From positions 1 to 34,711 of the forward strand of contig CASDLT010000032.1 in assembly GCA_949281375.1 (NCBI GenBank): a DNA stretch of 34,711 nt, given 5' to 3'. The notes beneath the pieces were generated by a model. It worked only from the letters and a program-made list of their open reading frames with translations. It had not been told where the DNA came from and made no database searches. This document shows, one piece after another, positions 7,963-16,539 of the stretch (its first letter is position 1; the number at the start of each line of letters is the position of its first letter). The stretch comes from an uncultured Nitrosomonas sp. GTDB taxonomy: Bacteria > Pseudomonadota > Gammaproteobacteria > Burkholderiales > Nitrosomonadaceae. Both the position numbers and the translations under genes were made by a program.

Positions 7963-8370
7963 ATGGAAAAAACACTAAAACGTCAGCCTGAATGGGTTTC
8001 AGAATATGGATCTATCAGGATTACCTGCTTGATCGCCGTGGTAGCAAGCATTATGACGGGTTGTTCGAGTGTTCCGGCTCCAAAGGAACAGATGGCAGTC
8101 ACCAAAACTGAAATCCAAAATGCACTGAGTGGCGGGGGCAATGAAGCCGCGCCGTTACAACTCAAATCCGCAATGGATAAGATGAATGCCGCCGAACGTG
8201 CGATGGCGGACAAGGAATATATACAGGCACGGCGTTTAGCGGAACAGGCGCAGCTCGATGCCAAGCTGGCCGAAGTAATGGCGCGTTCAGCCAAGGCGCA
8301 AAAGGCTGTCGATGCATTGCAGGATGATCGCCGTGTTCTGAGAAATGAATTGCAACGCCAGATTCCGTAA
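7963..8370 (+). CDS. DUF4398-family lipoprotein
   Basis: A 135-residue lipoprotein. The start at 7963 has a strong AAGGAGGT site; an upstream in-frame ATG (7945) has none. The signal peptide is long (about 38 residues) and ends in a lipobox, IMTGC, followed by Ser, which would favour outer-membrane sorting. The mature part (EAAPLQLKSAMDKMNAAERAMADKEYIQARRLAEQAQLDAKLAEVMARSAKAQKA, a helix-turn-helix of TPR-like character, here in description only) matches the DUF4398 pattern. It ends 18 bases before the OmpA-domain lipoprotein gene, with which it is surely co-transcribed. Its role is probably in envelope maintenance; function is not established. Confidence 0.83.
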   Translation: MEKTLKRQPEWVSEYGSIRITCLIAVVASIMTGCSSVPAPKEQMAVTKTEIQNALSGGGNEAAPLQLKSAMDKMNAAERAMADKEYIQARRLAEQAQLDAKLAEVMARSAKAQKAVDALQDDRRVLRNELQRQIP

Positions 8371-8388
8371 TCGTCGATGGAGTGAATG

Positions 8389-9213
8389 ATGAAAAATAAT
8401 AAATATATTTTGCTGAGTATCGGATGTTTTGTGTTGTTTTCTGCCTGTACTTCAATTCCCAACAATGCAGCGCTGACAGAAGCCCATAATAATTACAACA
8501 CTGCCCGCACAGATTCACATATCACTGGCATGGCAGCGCTTGAACTGCAACAAGCCAGCAGTTACTTGGAGAAGGCTGATCATGCCTTGAAAGAGCGTAA
8601 AGAAGATGAAGTGACTCATCTGGCGTATCTGGCGAATCAACAGGTTGCCATTGCGCGTGAAACCGCCCAAGCAAAGCGTACTGAATCGCAGATTGCCGAT
8701 GCGCAGGCAAAACGAGATCAAGTGTTGCTTCAAGCTCGAACTGCCGAAATCGAGGAAACCAAACAGCAGGTGATTGTCGATCAAATGTTGATCGATCGGC
8801 AACAGAAAGAACTAGCCGAATTGAACGCTAAAAAAACTGCCCGTGGTTTGATGGTTACGCTGGACGATGTATTATTCAGAACTAATATGTCTCAGCTGGA
8901 GCCGGGCGGAATTCGTACCGTCCAGAAAGTGGCGGGTTTCTTGCAGCAGTATGTTCAGCAAAGAGTACTGATCGAAGGACACACCGATAGTACCGGCAGT
9001 CATCATTACAATCAGGCGCTATCTGAACGCCGTGCCGATACCGTCCGGCAAACGATGATCGATAGCGGTGTTGATCCGGCCCGCATTGAAACAAGGGGAT
9101 ACGGCGAGAATTATCCTGTCGCGAGCAACGACAATGCCGAGGGTCGCCAACTGAATCGGCGCGTCGAAATCATCTTTTCGGATGAAAACGGGCGTATACC
9201 AGCCAGGCAATAG
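8389..9213 (+). CDS. DUF4398 + OmpA C-terminal domain lipoprotein
   Basis: Outer-membrane lipoprotein that should grip peptidoglycan through its OmpA domain. GGAG (8379-8382) fits the second of two adjacent ATGs (8389) better than the first (8386). The lipobox is LFSAC. Residues about 25-100 form the DUF4398 helical region (LELQQASSYLEKADHAL...), residues 100-150 a Gln/Lys/Glu-rich coiled coil, and residues 155-265 the OmpA_C domain. The latter has the diagnostic IEGHTDSTGSHHYN, LSERRA and GYGENYPVASN...RQLNRRVEI motifs. It follows the smaller DUF4398 lipoprotein, and the pair probably works together at the cell wall. Similar proteins are often annotated as YiaD-like. Confidence 0.92.
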   Translation: MKNNKYILLSIGCFVLFSACTSIPNNAALTEAHNNYNTARTDSHITGMAALELQQASSYLEKADHALKERKEDEVTHLAYLANQQVAIARETAQAKRTESQIADAQAKRDQVLLQARTAEIEETKQQVIVDQMLIDRQQKELAELNAKKTARGLMVTLDDVLFRTNMSQLEPGGIRTVQKVAGFLQQYVQQRVLIEGHTDSTGSHHYNQALSERRADTVRQTMIDSGVDPARIETRGYGENYPVASNDNAEGRQLNRRVEIIFSDENGRIPARQ

Positions 9214-9453
9214 TCATACGAATTCCGACAGTTGGCCATCGAACAGACTGAAAGATGCATCATGGGTAGCATGTGGTGGCTGAGTCAAATGTGAACGGCA
9301 GATTGATCAATGAAACGACAGTCGAGATTTTCGGTGTGCAAACGTTGACTCAACTGTGACCCACTTGGCTGAAGTTTATGAAAACTGACGGCATTTACGA
9401 AAATACAGTATATTCCAGCTATATATCACTGAACCTTTAAAGGAGAAATGACG

Positions 9454-9699
9454 ATGAAAAATGTAAATACAGTTGTAGAAACCGTAGCTGATCTTGCCCA
9501 AGAAGCCATGGACAAAACAACCAAAGCTACCCATCAGGCTGCCGACACGATTGTCGAGAAGAGCGATCAGTTGAGAAGCGCCGAACAACGCTTGCTGAAA
9601 GAAACTACCAAATACATCCGCGATAATCCGCTGACATCGGTGGGAATTGCCGTTGGTGTGGGTTTCATTTTGAGTAAATGGTTCAATAACGATCGTTAA
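9454..9699 (+). CDS. DUF883 / YqjD-ElaB-like membrane-anchored protein, copy 1
   Basis: An 81-residue protein of the ElaB/YqjD/YgaM group. The AGGAG site (9441-9445) is 8 bases from the ATG at 9454 but only 2 from the ATG at 9448, so the later start is preferred. The N-terminal two thirds is an amphipathic helix with a DKTTKATHQAADTIVEKSDQ-type repeat, followed by a Pro break (DNPLTSVGIAVGVGFILSKW) and a C-terminal membrane anchor. In E. coli YqjD is an inner-membrane protein that binds ribosomes in stationary phase; that role here is inference. It is followed by a longer paralogue and then by YqjE-like and YqjK-position genes. Confidence 0.88.
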   Translation: MKNVNTVVETVADLAQEAMDKTTKATHQAADTIVEKSDQLRSAEQRLLKETTKYIRDNPLTSVGIAVGVGFILSKWFNNDR

Positions 9700-9774
9700 G
9701 CAATTCAAGATAAAATCGGTCACTGAGCCGGTCTTTAAGAGCGGTTCAAGGCTGACAGGTCAATGGAGGAAATT

Positions 9775-10110
9775 ATGGAAAATAGAGACAAAATCTCGAC
9801 AGTAGATAAAGTGTCCAATTTAGCGCATGATGCTGTCAATAAAGCCACGAGCGCGACCCATCAGGTTGCCGATAAGCTGGCCGAGAAGGGCGATCAGTTC
9901 AATGGCGCTGCTCATGAAGCTATTGATAAAGCAACCGAAGCTACTCATCAGGCCAGCGAAAGGCTGGTTGAAAAAAGTGAACAGTGGATCAGTGCTGAAG
10001 AGCGCTTGCTCAATCAAGGCTGCGAATATGTCCGCGAGAATCCTTTGACTTCCGTGAGTATCGCAGTAGGGGTCGGGTTTCTGCTCAGCCGCTTATTAAG
10101 TAACCGTTAA
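9775..10110 (+). CDS. DUF883 / YqjD-ElaB-like protein, copy 2 with internal duplication
   Basis: An 111-residue paralogue of the preceding protein. GGAGG precedes the ATG at 9775, so the upstream ATG (9763) is not needed. The amphipathic repeat is present twice: NKATSATHQVADKLAEKGDQ near residues 20-40 and DKATEATHQASERLVEKSEQ near 49-68. The single membrane anchor (NPLTSVSIAVGVGFLLSRLL) ends the chain. The duplication would lengthen the cytoplasmic helical arm by about 30 residues relative to copy 1. Same strand and 75 bases after copy 1; probably one stress-regulated unit, though no promoter sequence proves it. Confidence 0.88.
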   Translation: MENRDKISTVDKVSNLAHDAVNKATSATHQVADKLAEKGDQFNGAAHEAIDKATEATHQASERLVEKSEQWISAEERLLNQGCEYVRENPLTSVSIAVGVGFLLSRLLSNR

Positions 10111-10267
10111 TTCAAAACTTGCTCTGCTATTGAGTAATACCAACATAAAAGCATCTCGATCGACGCCAATAATAAAGAGCCGATGCATCCTTGCTCACCC
10201 ATATTGGCGAATTGAATGGTTTTGCTGGCAGTTTTTCTCTTCAAATGGACTGCGATATAGTCGCTAA
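10111..10267. other. Spacer with inverted repeat after the DUF883 pair
   Basis: CGCCAATA (10164-10171) and TATTGGCG (10202-10209) form an 8-bp perfect stem with a 30-base loop. No T-run follows, so it is not a clear terminator. It may separate the DUF883 genes from the YqjE-like gene or serve as a regulator site. Confidence 0.3.
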
Positions 10268-10708
10268 ATGATGGATAACAATACTCCCCAACCCGAAGCT
10301 ACCGCGACTGATCAACCTCCCGAGAAGGAATCCGGACTTCTGGATGATGTCCATTTGTTATGGCGCGAACTGGCTGAATTGCGTCACGTCAGTTTTCGGT
10401 TATTTGCATTGGAAGCTCAGCGCGCAGGCATGAGTCTGGTAACGATGGTCATTGCCGGACTCCTGATCGCCATTCTGCTCAGCGTCGTATGGCTGGGGTT
10501 GGTGGCGGCTGCGATGTTGACGCTGAAGTATTACGATCTTGTGACTGACGATATCAAACTGATTTTGCTGGCTGTGCTGATCAATGCGTTGATGGTACTG
10601 GTATTAACGGTTGTGATACGCAGCAAAAGCTTCTATTTGCGATTTCCTGCCACTATCCGCAGTTTACAACCCAGGCAGGAGCAATTCTCGGATAGGGAGC
10701 ATTCATGA
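10268..10708 (+). CDS. YqjE-like / phage-holin-superfamily membrane protein
   Basis: A 146-residue inner-membrane protein with two transmembrane helices (about 58-82 and 97-118) joined by a short loop, an acidic Pro-rich N-terminus and a charged C-terminus. This is the shape of the putative holin-X / YqjE family, found in bacterial chromosomes next to DUF883 (YqjD) genes; despite the name there is no sign of phage here. Two ATGs (10268 and 10271) are equally possible and neither has a strong ribosome site. Its stop overlaps the next gene by four bases, so the two are translationally coupled. The order YqjD-YqjE-YqjK recalls the E. coli yqjCDEK operon. Confidence 0.8.
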   Translation: MMDNNTPQPEATATDQPPEKESGLLDDVHLLWRELAELRHVSFRLFALEAQRAGMSLVTMVIAGLLIAILLSVVWLGLVAAAMLTLKYYDLVTDDIKLILLAVLINALMVLVLTVVIRSKSFYLRFPATIRSLQPRQEQFSDREHS

Positions 10709-11076
10709 TGTCGCGTGATGACTCATCGGAGAGAGGATTGAAATCACTGTCGGCGCAAATTCATGAAGCGGAGATGCAAGTGCTGGCGTGTCGGCGCAGC
10801 GTAAGATTAAGTGCAGGTACGCTTCTGCACAAAACACAGCAGCACATGATTGCACCATCAAATCTGCTGCTGGCCGGCGGAATTGGTTTTATCATCGGAG
10901 AGCTGATGAAACTAAGATCCTCGCCTCCAGCTCATGCCAGCGATTCAGGTGGCGCCGAAATGCCCCGTATTTCTGGGATGTTGATGGATGCATTGCATAT
11001 GTTTAACAAGGTCAGTTCTTTATATGCGGCGGTTCGCGCTTCTTCTAATGCCGATGAAACGCGAGGAGATCATTGA
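10705..11076 (+). CDS. Small protein in YqjK position, one central membrane segment
   Basis: A 123-residue protein overlapping the YqjE-like gene by ATGA, with GGGAG just upstream. The N-terminal part is a helical, basic stretch (LSAQIHEAEMQVLACRRSVRL), followed by a hydrophobic segment around residues 51-66 (NLLLAGGIGFIIGEL) and a polar C-terminus. I recognise it only by position and shape as a YqjK-like component of the YqjD-E-K set. It probably forms an inner-membrane complex with the two preceding products. No enzymatic motif is visible. Confidence 0.75.
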   Translation: MMSRDDSSERGLKSLSAQIHEAEMQVLACRRSVRLSAGTLLHKTQQHMIAPSNLLLAGGIGFIIGELMKLRSSPPAHASDSGGAEMPRISGMLMDALHMFNKVSSLYAAVRASSNADETRGDH

Positions 11077-11161
11077 GAAAGCCATTTTAGTAAATCGACT
11101 ACCTCTAATTCATCGATCCGTGGTGGATCGTCGCTGTTTCATTTCCAGAAAAAGATAAATC

Positions 11162-12577
11162 ATGACTAAGATACTGGATGTCATCATTTTAGGTGCCGGA
11201 ACTGCTGGGCTTGCGGCCTTACGAGAAGTGAGAAAACGCACCGAGAATTTCCTGATCGTTAATGACGGACCATGGGGTACGGTATGTGCCCGAGTTGGTT
11301 GCATGCCTTCCAAGGCACTGATCGAAGCTGCCAATGCCTTTCATCATCGCACAGCTTTTGCGGAATTTGGAATTCACGGATCTGATGCGCTGGAAGTCAA
11401 TATAGCCGAAGTCCTGCGGCGGGTGCGGCGATTGCGGGACGATTTCGTCGCCGGTACGACCAAGGTCACATTGGATTTGGGCAAGCGAGCCATGTCCGGG
11501 CGAGCGCGGCTGGTGGCGCCCAATCGGGTTGAGGTCAATGGACAAGAATGGTGCGCGCGAAACATCATCATTGCCACCGGATCAAGTCCAGTCATACCAA
11601 AAACCTGGAATTCCTTTAAACAGCATATCCTGACGACGGATACGCTATTCGAGCAGGACACTTTTCCTGGACGAATAGCAGTCATCGGCATGGGTCCCAT
11701 AGGCGTCGAGATGGCTCAAGCGTTGTCCAGATTGGGCATTGACGTCGTCGGATTCGGCCGCAGCCCTCAGATTGCCGGCTTGACCGATCCCGTTGTCAAT
11801 GTTGCCGCAGCAGCGTCATTGACCCAGGAATGGCCGATCCATTTATGTGAAAAGGCGGAGTTGATGGAAAGGAAGGCCGGGTTTGTTGTGCGAGCCGGCG
11901 ATAAGGAAATCATCGTCGATGGCGTGCTCGCAGCGCTGGGCAGACATCCGAATATCGCCAATCTAGGTCTCGAAACTTTAGGTGTTCCACTCGATGATCA
12001 TGGTATTCCACCAATTGATCCAACTACCATGCAGATTGCAGATCTACGGGTGTTCATGGTGGGCGATGTGCACGCCCGATCGGCGCTGTTGCACGAAGCT
12101 GCTGATGAAGGTCATATGGCTGGCATCAACGCAACACGCTCGATCCCGATATGTTTCTTACGCCGGACACCGCTGGCCATCGTGTTTTCTGATCCGAACA
12201 TTGCCATTGTGGGCAAGCGCTATGATGCGCTGGATCGGGATACGACCTTGACGGGTGAAGTCTCTTTCAGCAATCAAGGACGCGCACGTCTTGGGCAGCG
12301 TAATGAAGGGATGTTGCGGCTGTATGCGCAGGCCGATAGCGGTCGGCTGCTTGGTGCTGAAATGTGTGTGCCGGCAGGGGAACATTTGGCCCATCTGCTG
12401 GCGCTGGCAATCGATCGTTCGCTGACGGTGCAAGAATTATTGCGCATGCCGTTCTATCATCCCGTGCTGGAAGAAGGACTGCGAACCGCGCTGCGTCATT
12501 TGGCAGCCCAGCTTCCAGCGGGAAGCGGATCCGATCTGACGATGTGTGAGGCCTTTAACCTCGAAGCATTAGATTAG
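11162..12577 (+). CDS. Dihydrolipoamide dehydrogenase-like flavoprotein disulfide reductase
   Basis: FAD- and NAD(P)-dependent disulfide oxidoreductase of 471 residues. Visible features: FAD-binding GAGTAG (11-16), redox-active pair C42-x4-C47 in TVCARVGCMPSK, NAD-binding IGMGPIG near 178-184, the second FAD motif VFMVGDVHAR near 298-307, and the catalytic His-Glu in FYHPVLEEG near the C-terminus. All catalytic elements appear intact. No E1/E2 dehydrogenase subunits lie beside it, so it is unlikely to be the main pyruvate or oxoglutarate dehydrogenase E3. The CARVGCMPSK variant occurs in a subgroup of stand-alone dihydrolipoyl-dehydrogenase-like proteins of unclear substrate. It precedes the sucrose operon by 115 bases but a separate promoter seems to drive that operon. 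Confidence 0.9.
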   Translation: MTKILDVIILGAGTAGLAALREVRKRTENFLIVNDGPWGTVCARVGCMPSKALIEAANAFHHRTAFAEFGIHGSDALEVNIAEVLRRVRRLRDDFVAGTTKVTLDLGKRAMSGRARLVAPNRVEVNGQEWCARNIIIATGSSPVIPKTWNSFKQHILTTDTLFEQDTFPGRIAVIGMGPIGVEMAQALSRLGIDVVGFGRSPQIAGLTDPVVNVAAAASLTQEWPIHLCEKAELMERKAGFVVRAGDKEIIVDGVLAALGRHPNIANLGLETLGVPLDDHGIPPIDPTTMQIADLRVFMVGDVHARSALLHEAADEGHMAGINATRSIPICFLRRTPLAIVFSDPNIAIVGKRYDALDRDTTLTGEVSFSNQGRARLGQRNEGMLRLYAQADSGRLLGAEMCVPAGEHLAHLLALAIDRSLTVQELLRMPFYHPVLEEGLRTALRHLAAQLPAGSGSDLTMCEAFNLEALD

Positions 12578-12639
12578 AGCCTCGGATTCTCCCTGAATCG
12601 CTGACAGGCCCATGATGGTCAGTACGCCATCGTACATTA

Positions 12640-12685
12640 TTGATCTGGCGGTTCTGTTATTTTATGAATATATCATTCATAAAAT
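12640..12685 (+). promoter_or_regulatory. Candidate promoter and operator of the sucrose operon
   Basis: TTGATC (12640-12645) and TATGAA (12663-12668) are 17 bases apart and could be -35/-10 boxes. Overlapping the -10 is a perfect inverted repeat: ATTTTATGAAT (12659-12669), 5-base spacer, ATTCATAAAAT (12675-12685). It ends only 7 bases before the sps ATG, and no Shine-Dalgarno sequence is present. The repeat could bind a repressor, or the transcript could be nearly leaderless. Confidence 0.45.
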
Positions 12686-12692
12686 ATAAATA

Positions 12693-14840
12693 ATGTCACA
12701 GAACAAAGGGTTATATATTGTATTGATCAGTATTCACGGGCTGATCCGTGGTACGCGCCCGGAACTCGGACGAGATGCCGATACCGGTGGACAGGTAAAG
12801 TATGTCATTGAATTGGCTCAAGCCTTGGGGCGACATCCGGCTGTTGGTCGAGTCGAACTTCTGACACGGTTGGTCGCCGATGCAGCGGTGTCTGAGGACT
12901 ATGCCCGACCTCATGAGGTGCTGGCGCCGCGGGTCAATTTATTGCGCTTCCCGTGTGGCAAGGAAGGCTATGTGCCCAAGGAGCAGTTGTGGGATGCACT
13001 CGATTGTTTTGCAGATACGGTAAGCAGTTATTTCCGGCAGCAAACCCAGAGACCGGACGTAATACACAGCCATTATGCCGATGCCGGTTATGTAGGAAGC
13101 CTGTTGTCGCGCCAGCTCTCGATTCCGCTGGTGCATACCGGGCATTCGCTCGGCAGAAGCAAACGTCATCGCCTGCTCGCGAGTGGATTAAAGAGAGATG
13201 ACATTGAACGGCGATACAATTTGGCGCAGCGTATCGAAGCTGAAGAGACCTGTCTATCCACGGCTACATGCATCATCACGAGTACGCATCAGGAAATTGA
13301 GGAGCAATATGGTTTGTATGATTGCTATCGTCCGGAAATGATGCGTGTCATTCCACCGGGAACGGATTTGAACCTGTTTTTTCCTCCTGAAGGCAATGAG
13401 CATGAGAGCGTTATGGCACATGAATTGGCGCGGTTTCTCAAAGAACCCGATAAGCCCATGATCCTGGCGATTTCACGACCCGATCAGCGTAAAAATATTG
13501 GTAATTTGTTGTGTGCTTATGGCGAGAATGCCAAGTTGCAGGAGCGGGCCAATTTGATCATCGTGGCTGGTAACCGCGATGATTTCCGGGCTATGGATGA
13601 AGGCAGTCGCAAAGTACTCGCGGACATTCTTTACTTGATCGATTTATATGATTTATACGGAAAGGTCGCGTATCCCAAGCATCACACAGCAGAAGAGGTG
13701 TCGCTGTTGTACCGGCTGGCCGCGCAAAGCGGCGGTGTGTTTGCAAATCCCGCGCTGACAGAACCTTTTGGTTTGACGCTGTTAGAAGCTGCTGCAAGCG
13801 GTCTTCCGGTGGTTGCTACCGAAGATGGCGGCCCGCGTGATATCATCGCCAATTGCCAGAATGGTTATTTAGTTGATCCATTGGATTGCGAGGCGATTGC
13901 GTACCGCTTGCTGGATGTGCTTGAGAATAAAGATGACTGGCAGCGCATGTCGCGTAATGGCATTAACGGGGTCAGTCAGTATTATTCATGGTCGGCTCAT
14001 GTCGATCATTATCTTCAGGTAATCAAACCCATCATCCAGCAATCCCCATCAATCCAGCGTATTGAATTGACGCGGCGCAATCGTCTGTACCGGGATCGCA
14101 CCTTGTTTTCCGATTTGGATCAGTGTTTGATTGGTGATCAGGAAAGTCTGAGCCGGTTGATCAATCTTTTGCGCGTCAACAGTGGATGTTGCAGCTTCGG
14201 GATCGCGACCGGCCGACGGCTTGATTCGGCCATGAAATTGGTTCGTCAATACGGCCTTCCCCGCCCGGATGTGTTCATCACCAGCCTGGGGACAGAAATT
14301 TACTATACCCAGCAAGCAATCAGAGACAGTGCGTGGCAAGATTACATCGACCACCAATGGCGCCCGGGAAAGATTCGTCAGCTACTCAGCGAAATTGGCG
14401 GTTTGCAATTGCAACCAAAAACTGAGCTATCGGATTTCAAGATTTCATATTATTACGACCCTCAAAAAGCCCCGGCCGTGGAAGATATTCATCATTTACT
14501 GCTCAAGAATGAGACCGATGCGCAATGTATTCTATCCTATGGCCAGTTTCTTGATGTTTTGCCATTGCGTGCATCCAAGGGGCTGGCATTGCGCTGGTAT
14601 GCCGAACAATGGGGAGTGGGATTACAGAATATTCTGGTCGCGGGTGTCAGTGGCGCGGATCAGGATATGCTACGTGGAAATACACTTGGGGTCGTGGTTG
14701 CAAATGGCCATAGCGATGAGCTTAGCGCACTCGGTGAACAGGAATCTGTCTATTTTGCGCAGCAATCCTACGCCGCCGGCATTATCGAGGCGATCGGCCA
14801 TTATCGGTTCTTGCCAGATTACCATGAGGTGCGACCATGA
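12693..14840 (+). CDS. sps: Sucrose-phosphate synthase with degenerate SPP-like C-terminal domain
   Basis: Glycosyltransferase (GT4) that joins UDP-glucose (or ADP-glucose) to fructose-6-phosphate, making sucrose-6-phosphate. The 715-residue protein has DTGGQVKYVIELAQAL near 29-44, HSHYADAGYVG, HTGHSLGRSKR, PPGTD and the E-x7-E motif in EPFGLTLLEAAASG (about 361-369). A HAD-type domain like sucrose-phosphate phosphatase occupies about 470-700. Its motif I reads SDLDQC instead of DxDxT, and motif IV reads GVSGADQD instead of GDSGNDxD, so one metal-binding Asp is lost and phosphatase activity is unlikely. An intact phosphatase follows, overlapping by four bases. There is no ribosome-binding site before the ATG. 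Confidence 0.95.
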   Translation: MSQNKGLYIVLISIHGLIRGTRPELGRDADTGGQVKYVIELAQALGRHPAVGRVELLTRLVADAAVSEDYARPHEVLAPRVNLLRFPCGKEGYVPKEQLWDALDCFADTVSSYFRQQTQRPDVIHSHYADAGYVGSLLSRQLSIPLVHTGHSLGRSKRHRLLASGLKRDDIERRYNLAQRIEAEETCLSTATCIITSTHQEIEEQYGLYDCYRPEMMRVIPPGTDLNLFFPPEGNEHESVMAHELARFLKEPDKPMILAISRPDQRKNIGNLLCAYGENAKLQERANLIIVAGNRDDFRAMDEGSRKVLADILYLIDLYDLYGKVAYPKHHTAEEVSLLYRLAAQSGGVFANPALTEPFGLTLLEAAASGLPVVATEDGGPRDIIANCQNGYLVDPLDCEAIAYRLLDVLENKDDWQRMSRNGINGVSQYYSWSAHVDHYLQVIKPIIQQSPSIQRIELTRRNRLYRDRTLFSDLDQCLIGDQESLSRLINLLRVNSGCCSFGIATGRRLDSAMKLVRQYGLPRPDVFITSLGTEIYYTQQAIRDSAWQDYIDHQWRPGKIRQLLSEIGGLQLQPKTELSDFKISYYYDPQKAPAVEDIHHLLLKNETDAQCILSYGQFLDVLPLRASKGLALRWYAEQWGVGLQNILVAGVSGADQDMLRGNTLGVVVANGHSDELSALGEQESVYFAQQSYAAGIIEAIGHYRFLPDYHEVRP

Positions 14841-15664
14841 CTTTACGGTTAATCTGTTCGGATCTCGACGGTACACTGATACCAAGTGGTTATTGTGCGG
14901 AATCACACCGAGCGCTGCGAACGTTCGCCCGCCTGATCTCGAAGCATGAAATTCAATTGGCGTACGTATCGGGCCGGGATCACCGATTAGTGCAGCAAGT
15001 CATTGATGAGTATCAGTTGCCTGCTCCTGATTATGTCATCTCGGATGTCGGCGCTTCAATCTATGCCTGTCATGAGCATAACTGGACGCTGATACAGGAT
15101 TGGCATCATCATATTGGCCCCGATTGGGGAGGACGGGGCGCGTTGGACATAGCCGTTTTTTTTGCAGAAACGCCCGGATTGATTTTGCAAGAAGATGCTC
15201 ATCAAGGGCGTTATAAACTGAGTTTTTATGCGCCGCTCGAGGTTGACCAAAGTGCGTTGCTTTGGCATGTGCAGGAACTGGCCGGGGAACATCAGCTTGC
15301 TGTCAGTCTCATCTATAGTGTCGACCATGGTAAACACATCGCCTTGCTGGATATTCTGCCGGCTGCCGCAAACAAACTTGCAGCCATCCGCTATTTGATG
15401 AATCTACTGCGGTTGCATGCAGATGAGGTGCTATTTGCCGGGGATAGCGGTAATGATATGGATGTGCTGAGCAGTGAATTACCGGCCGTGCTGGTGGCGA
15501 ATGCGCATGATTCAGTGCGGCGGCAAGCGTTGCGCATGGCCCGGCAGGCAGGTTATTGCGATCAATTATACGTGGCGCGAGGGGTGAAGGGAGATGGGAG
15601 GTATGCAGATGGCGTTATTGAAGGCATCCAGTTCTATTTTCCCGACTTGAGAGAGGCAATTTGA
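14837..15664 (+). CDS. spp: Sucrose-6-phosphate phosphatase (HAD superfamily)
   Basis: Removes phosphate from sucrose-6-phosphate, the irreversible last step of sucrose synthesis. The 275-residue HAD-IIB protein has motif I SDLDGTLI (nucleophile D9, acid/base D11), motif II YVSGRD near 43-48, a motif III Lys (NKLAAIRYL region) and motif IV FAGDSGNDMDVL near 205. Unlike the C-terminal domain of the preceding synthase, all catalytic motifs are complete. The start overlaps the sps stop (ATGA) and the stop overlaps the fructokinase start (TGATG), so translation is coupled throughout. Confidence 0.92.
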   Translation: MTLRLICSDLDGTLIPSGYCAESHRALRTFARLISKHEIQLAYVSGRDHRLVQQVIDEYQLPAPDYVISDVGASIYACHEHNWTLIQDWHHHIGPDWGGRGALDIAVFFAETPGLILQEDAHQGRYKLSFYAPLEVDQSALLWHVQELAGEHQLAVSLIYSVDHGKHIALLDILPAAANKLAAIRYLMNLLRLHADEVLFAGDSGNDMDVLSSELPAVLVANAHDSVRRQALRMARQAGYCDQLYVARGVKGDGRYADGVIEGIQFYFPDLREAI

Positions 15665-16539
15665 TGAAGTCGGTCGTATTCGGCGAGGTGCTGTTCGATT
15701 GTTTCGACGACGGAACCCGAGTGCTGGGTGGCGCACCTTTCAATGTGGCCTGGCATCTCAATGCATTGGGTCAACGACCTTTGATGGTGTCGACAGTAGG
15801 AAAGGATCGGGCCGGCGATGAAATTCTTCAGCGTATGCGCGCCTGGAATATGGATGAGCTCGGTCTGCAATTTAGCATGCAATATCCGACTGGCTCAGTG
15901 GAAGTCGAGTTGCAGCACGGCGAGCCAAGTTACACCATTCTTGAACCGGTGGCGTGGGATGACATTCAGACTGATCTATTACCTCCCATGCCTGCTGAGA
16001 TGATGCTTTATCACGGCACGTTGGCGTTGCGTAATGCGACTAACCGTTCTGCCTTGCAACAGATCAAGCGGCGTCGTGACATGCGCGTTTTTGTCGATGC
16101 TAATCTGCGGGCTCCCTGGTGGGACCGGCAAGATGTTTTGCGCTGGCTAGCAGATGCGGACTGGATCAAGCTCAATCAGCATGAATTGCAGGATTTGTTT
16201 CCGGCGATGTCTAGTGAGACAGAAGGAATTGAAGGTTTATTTCATGAAACTCGCGCCAATTCGATCATTCTTACATGCGGTAAAGACGGCGCAAAGCTGT
16301 TTCAGCGTGATGGCGAACATTGGCAAATCAGGCCGGAACAGCCTGTCGTGCAGCGCGATGCGGTCGGCGCTGGGGATGCTTTTGCAAGTATCTGCCTGCT
16401 CGGAATTTTGCAGCATTGGCCGATGCAACTGATATTGAACAGAGCGCAGGAATTCGCGATCGCGGTGATAGGATTGCGCGGCGCGACCACAGATGATCCA
16501 ATGTTCTATCAGAATTTCTGTGAAAAGTGGGGGATGTGA
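15664..16539 (+). CDS. fruK: Fructokinase, PfkB/ribokinase family
   Basis: Phosphorylates fructose to fructose-6-phosphate, here most likely the fructose set free by amylosucrase. The 291-residue protein has the PfkB N-terminal GGAPFNVAWHLNALG (near 22-36) and the C-terminal signature with catalytic base in RDAVGAGDAFASICL (near 238-252). VFVDANLRAPWW is the usual ribokinase-fold strand. The ATG at 15664 shares bases with the spp stop codon and the TGA shares bases with the amylosucrase ATG. From its place in an sps-spp-fruK-ams operon it should return fructose to the hexose-phosphate pool. Confidence 0.93.
   Translation: MKSVVFGEVLFDCFDDGTRVLGGAPFNVAWHLNALGQRPLMVSTVGKDRAGDEILQRMRAWNMDELGLQFSMQYPTGSVEVELQHGEPSYTILEPVAWDDIQTDLLPPMPAEMMLYHGTLALRNATNRSALQQIKRRRDMRVFVDANLRAPWWDRQDVLRWLADADWIKLNQHELQDLFPAMSSETEGIEGLFHETRANSIILTCGKDGAKLFQRDGEHWQIRPEQPVVQRDAVGAGDAFASICLLGILQHWPMQLILNRAQEFAIAVIGLRGATTDDPMFYQNFCEKWGM

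Noticed and set aside
10268..10708. Holin-like protein taken as a sign of prophage
   Set aside because: The gene sits in a chromosomal YqjD-E-K type group; no endolysin, capsid, integrase or other phage gene is nearby.
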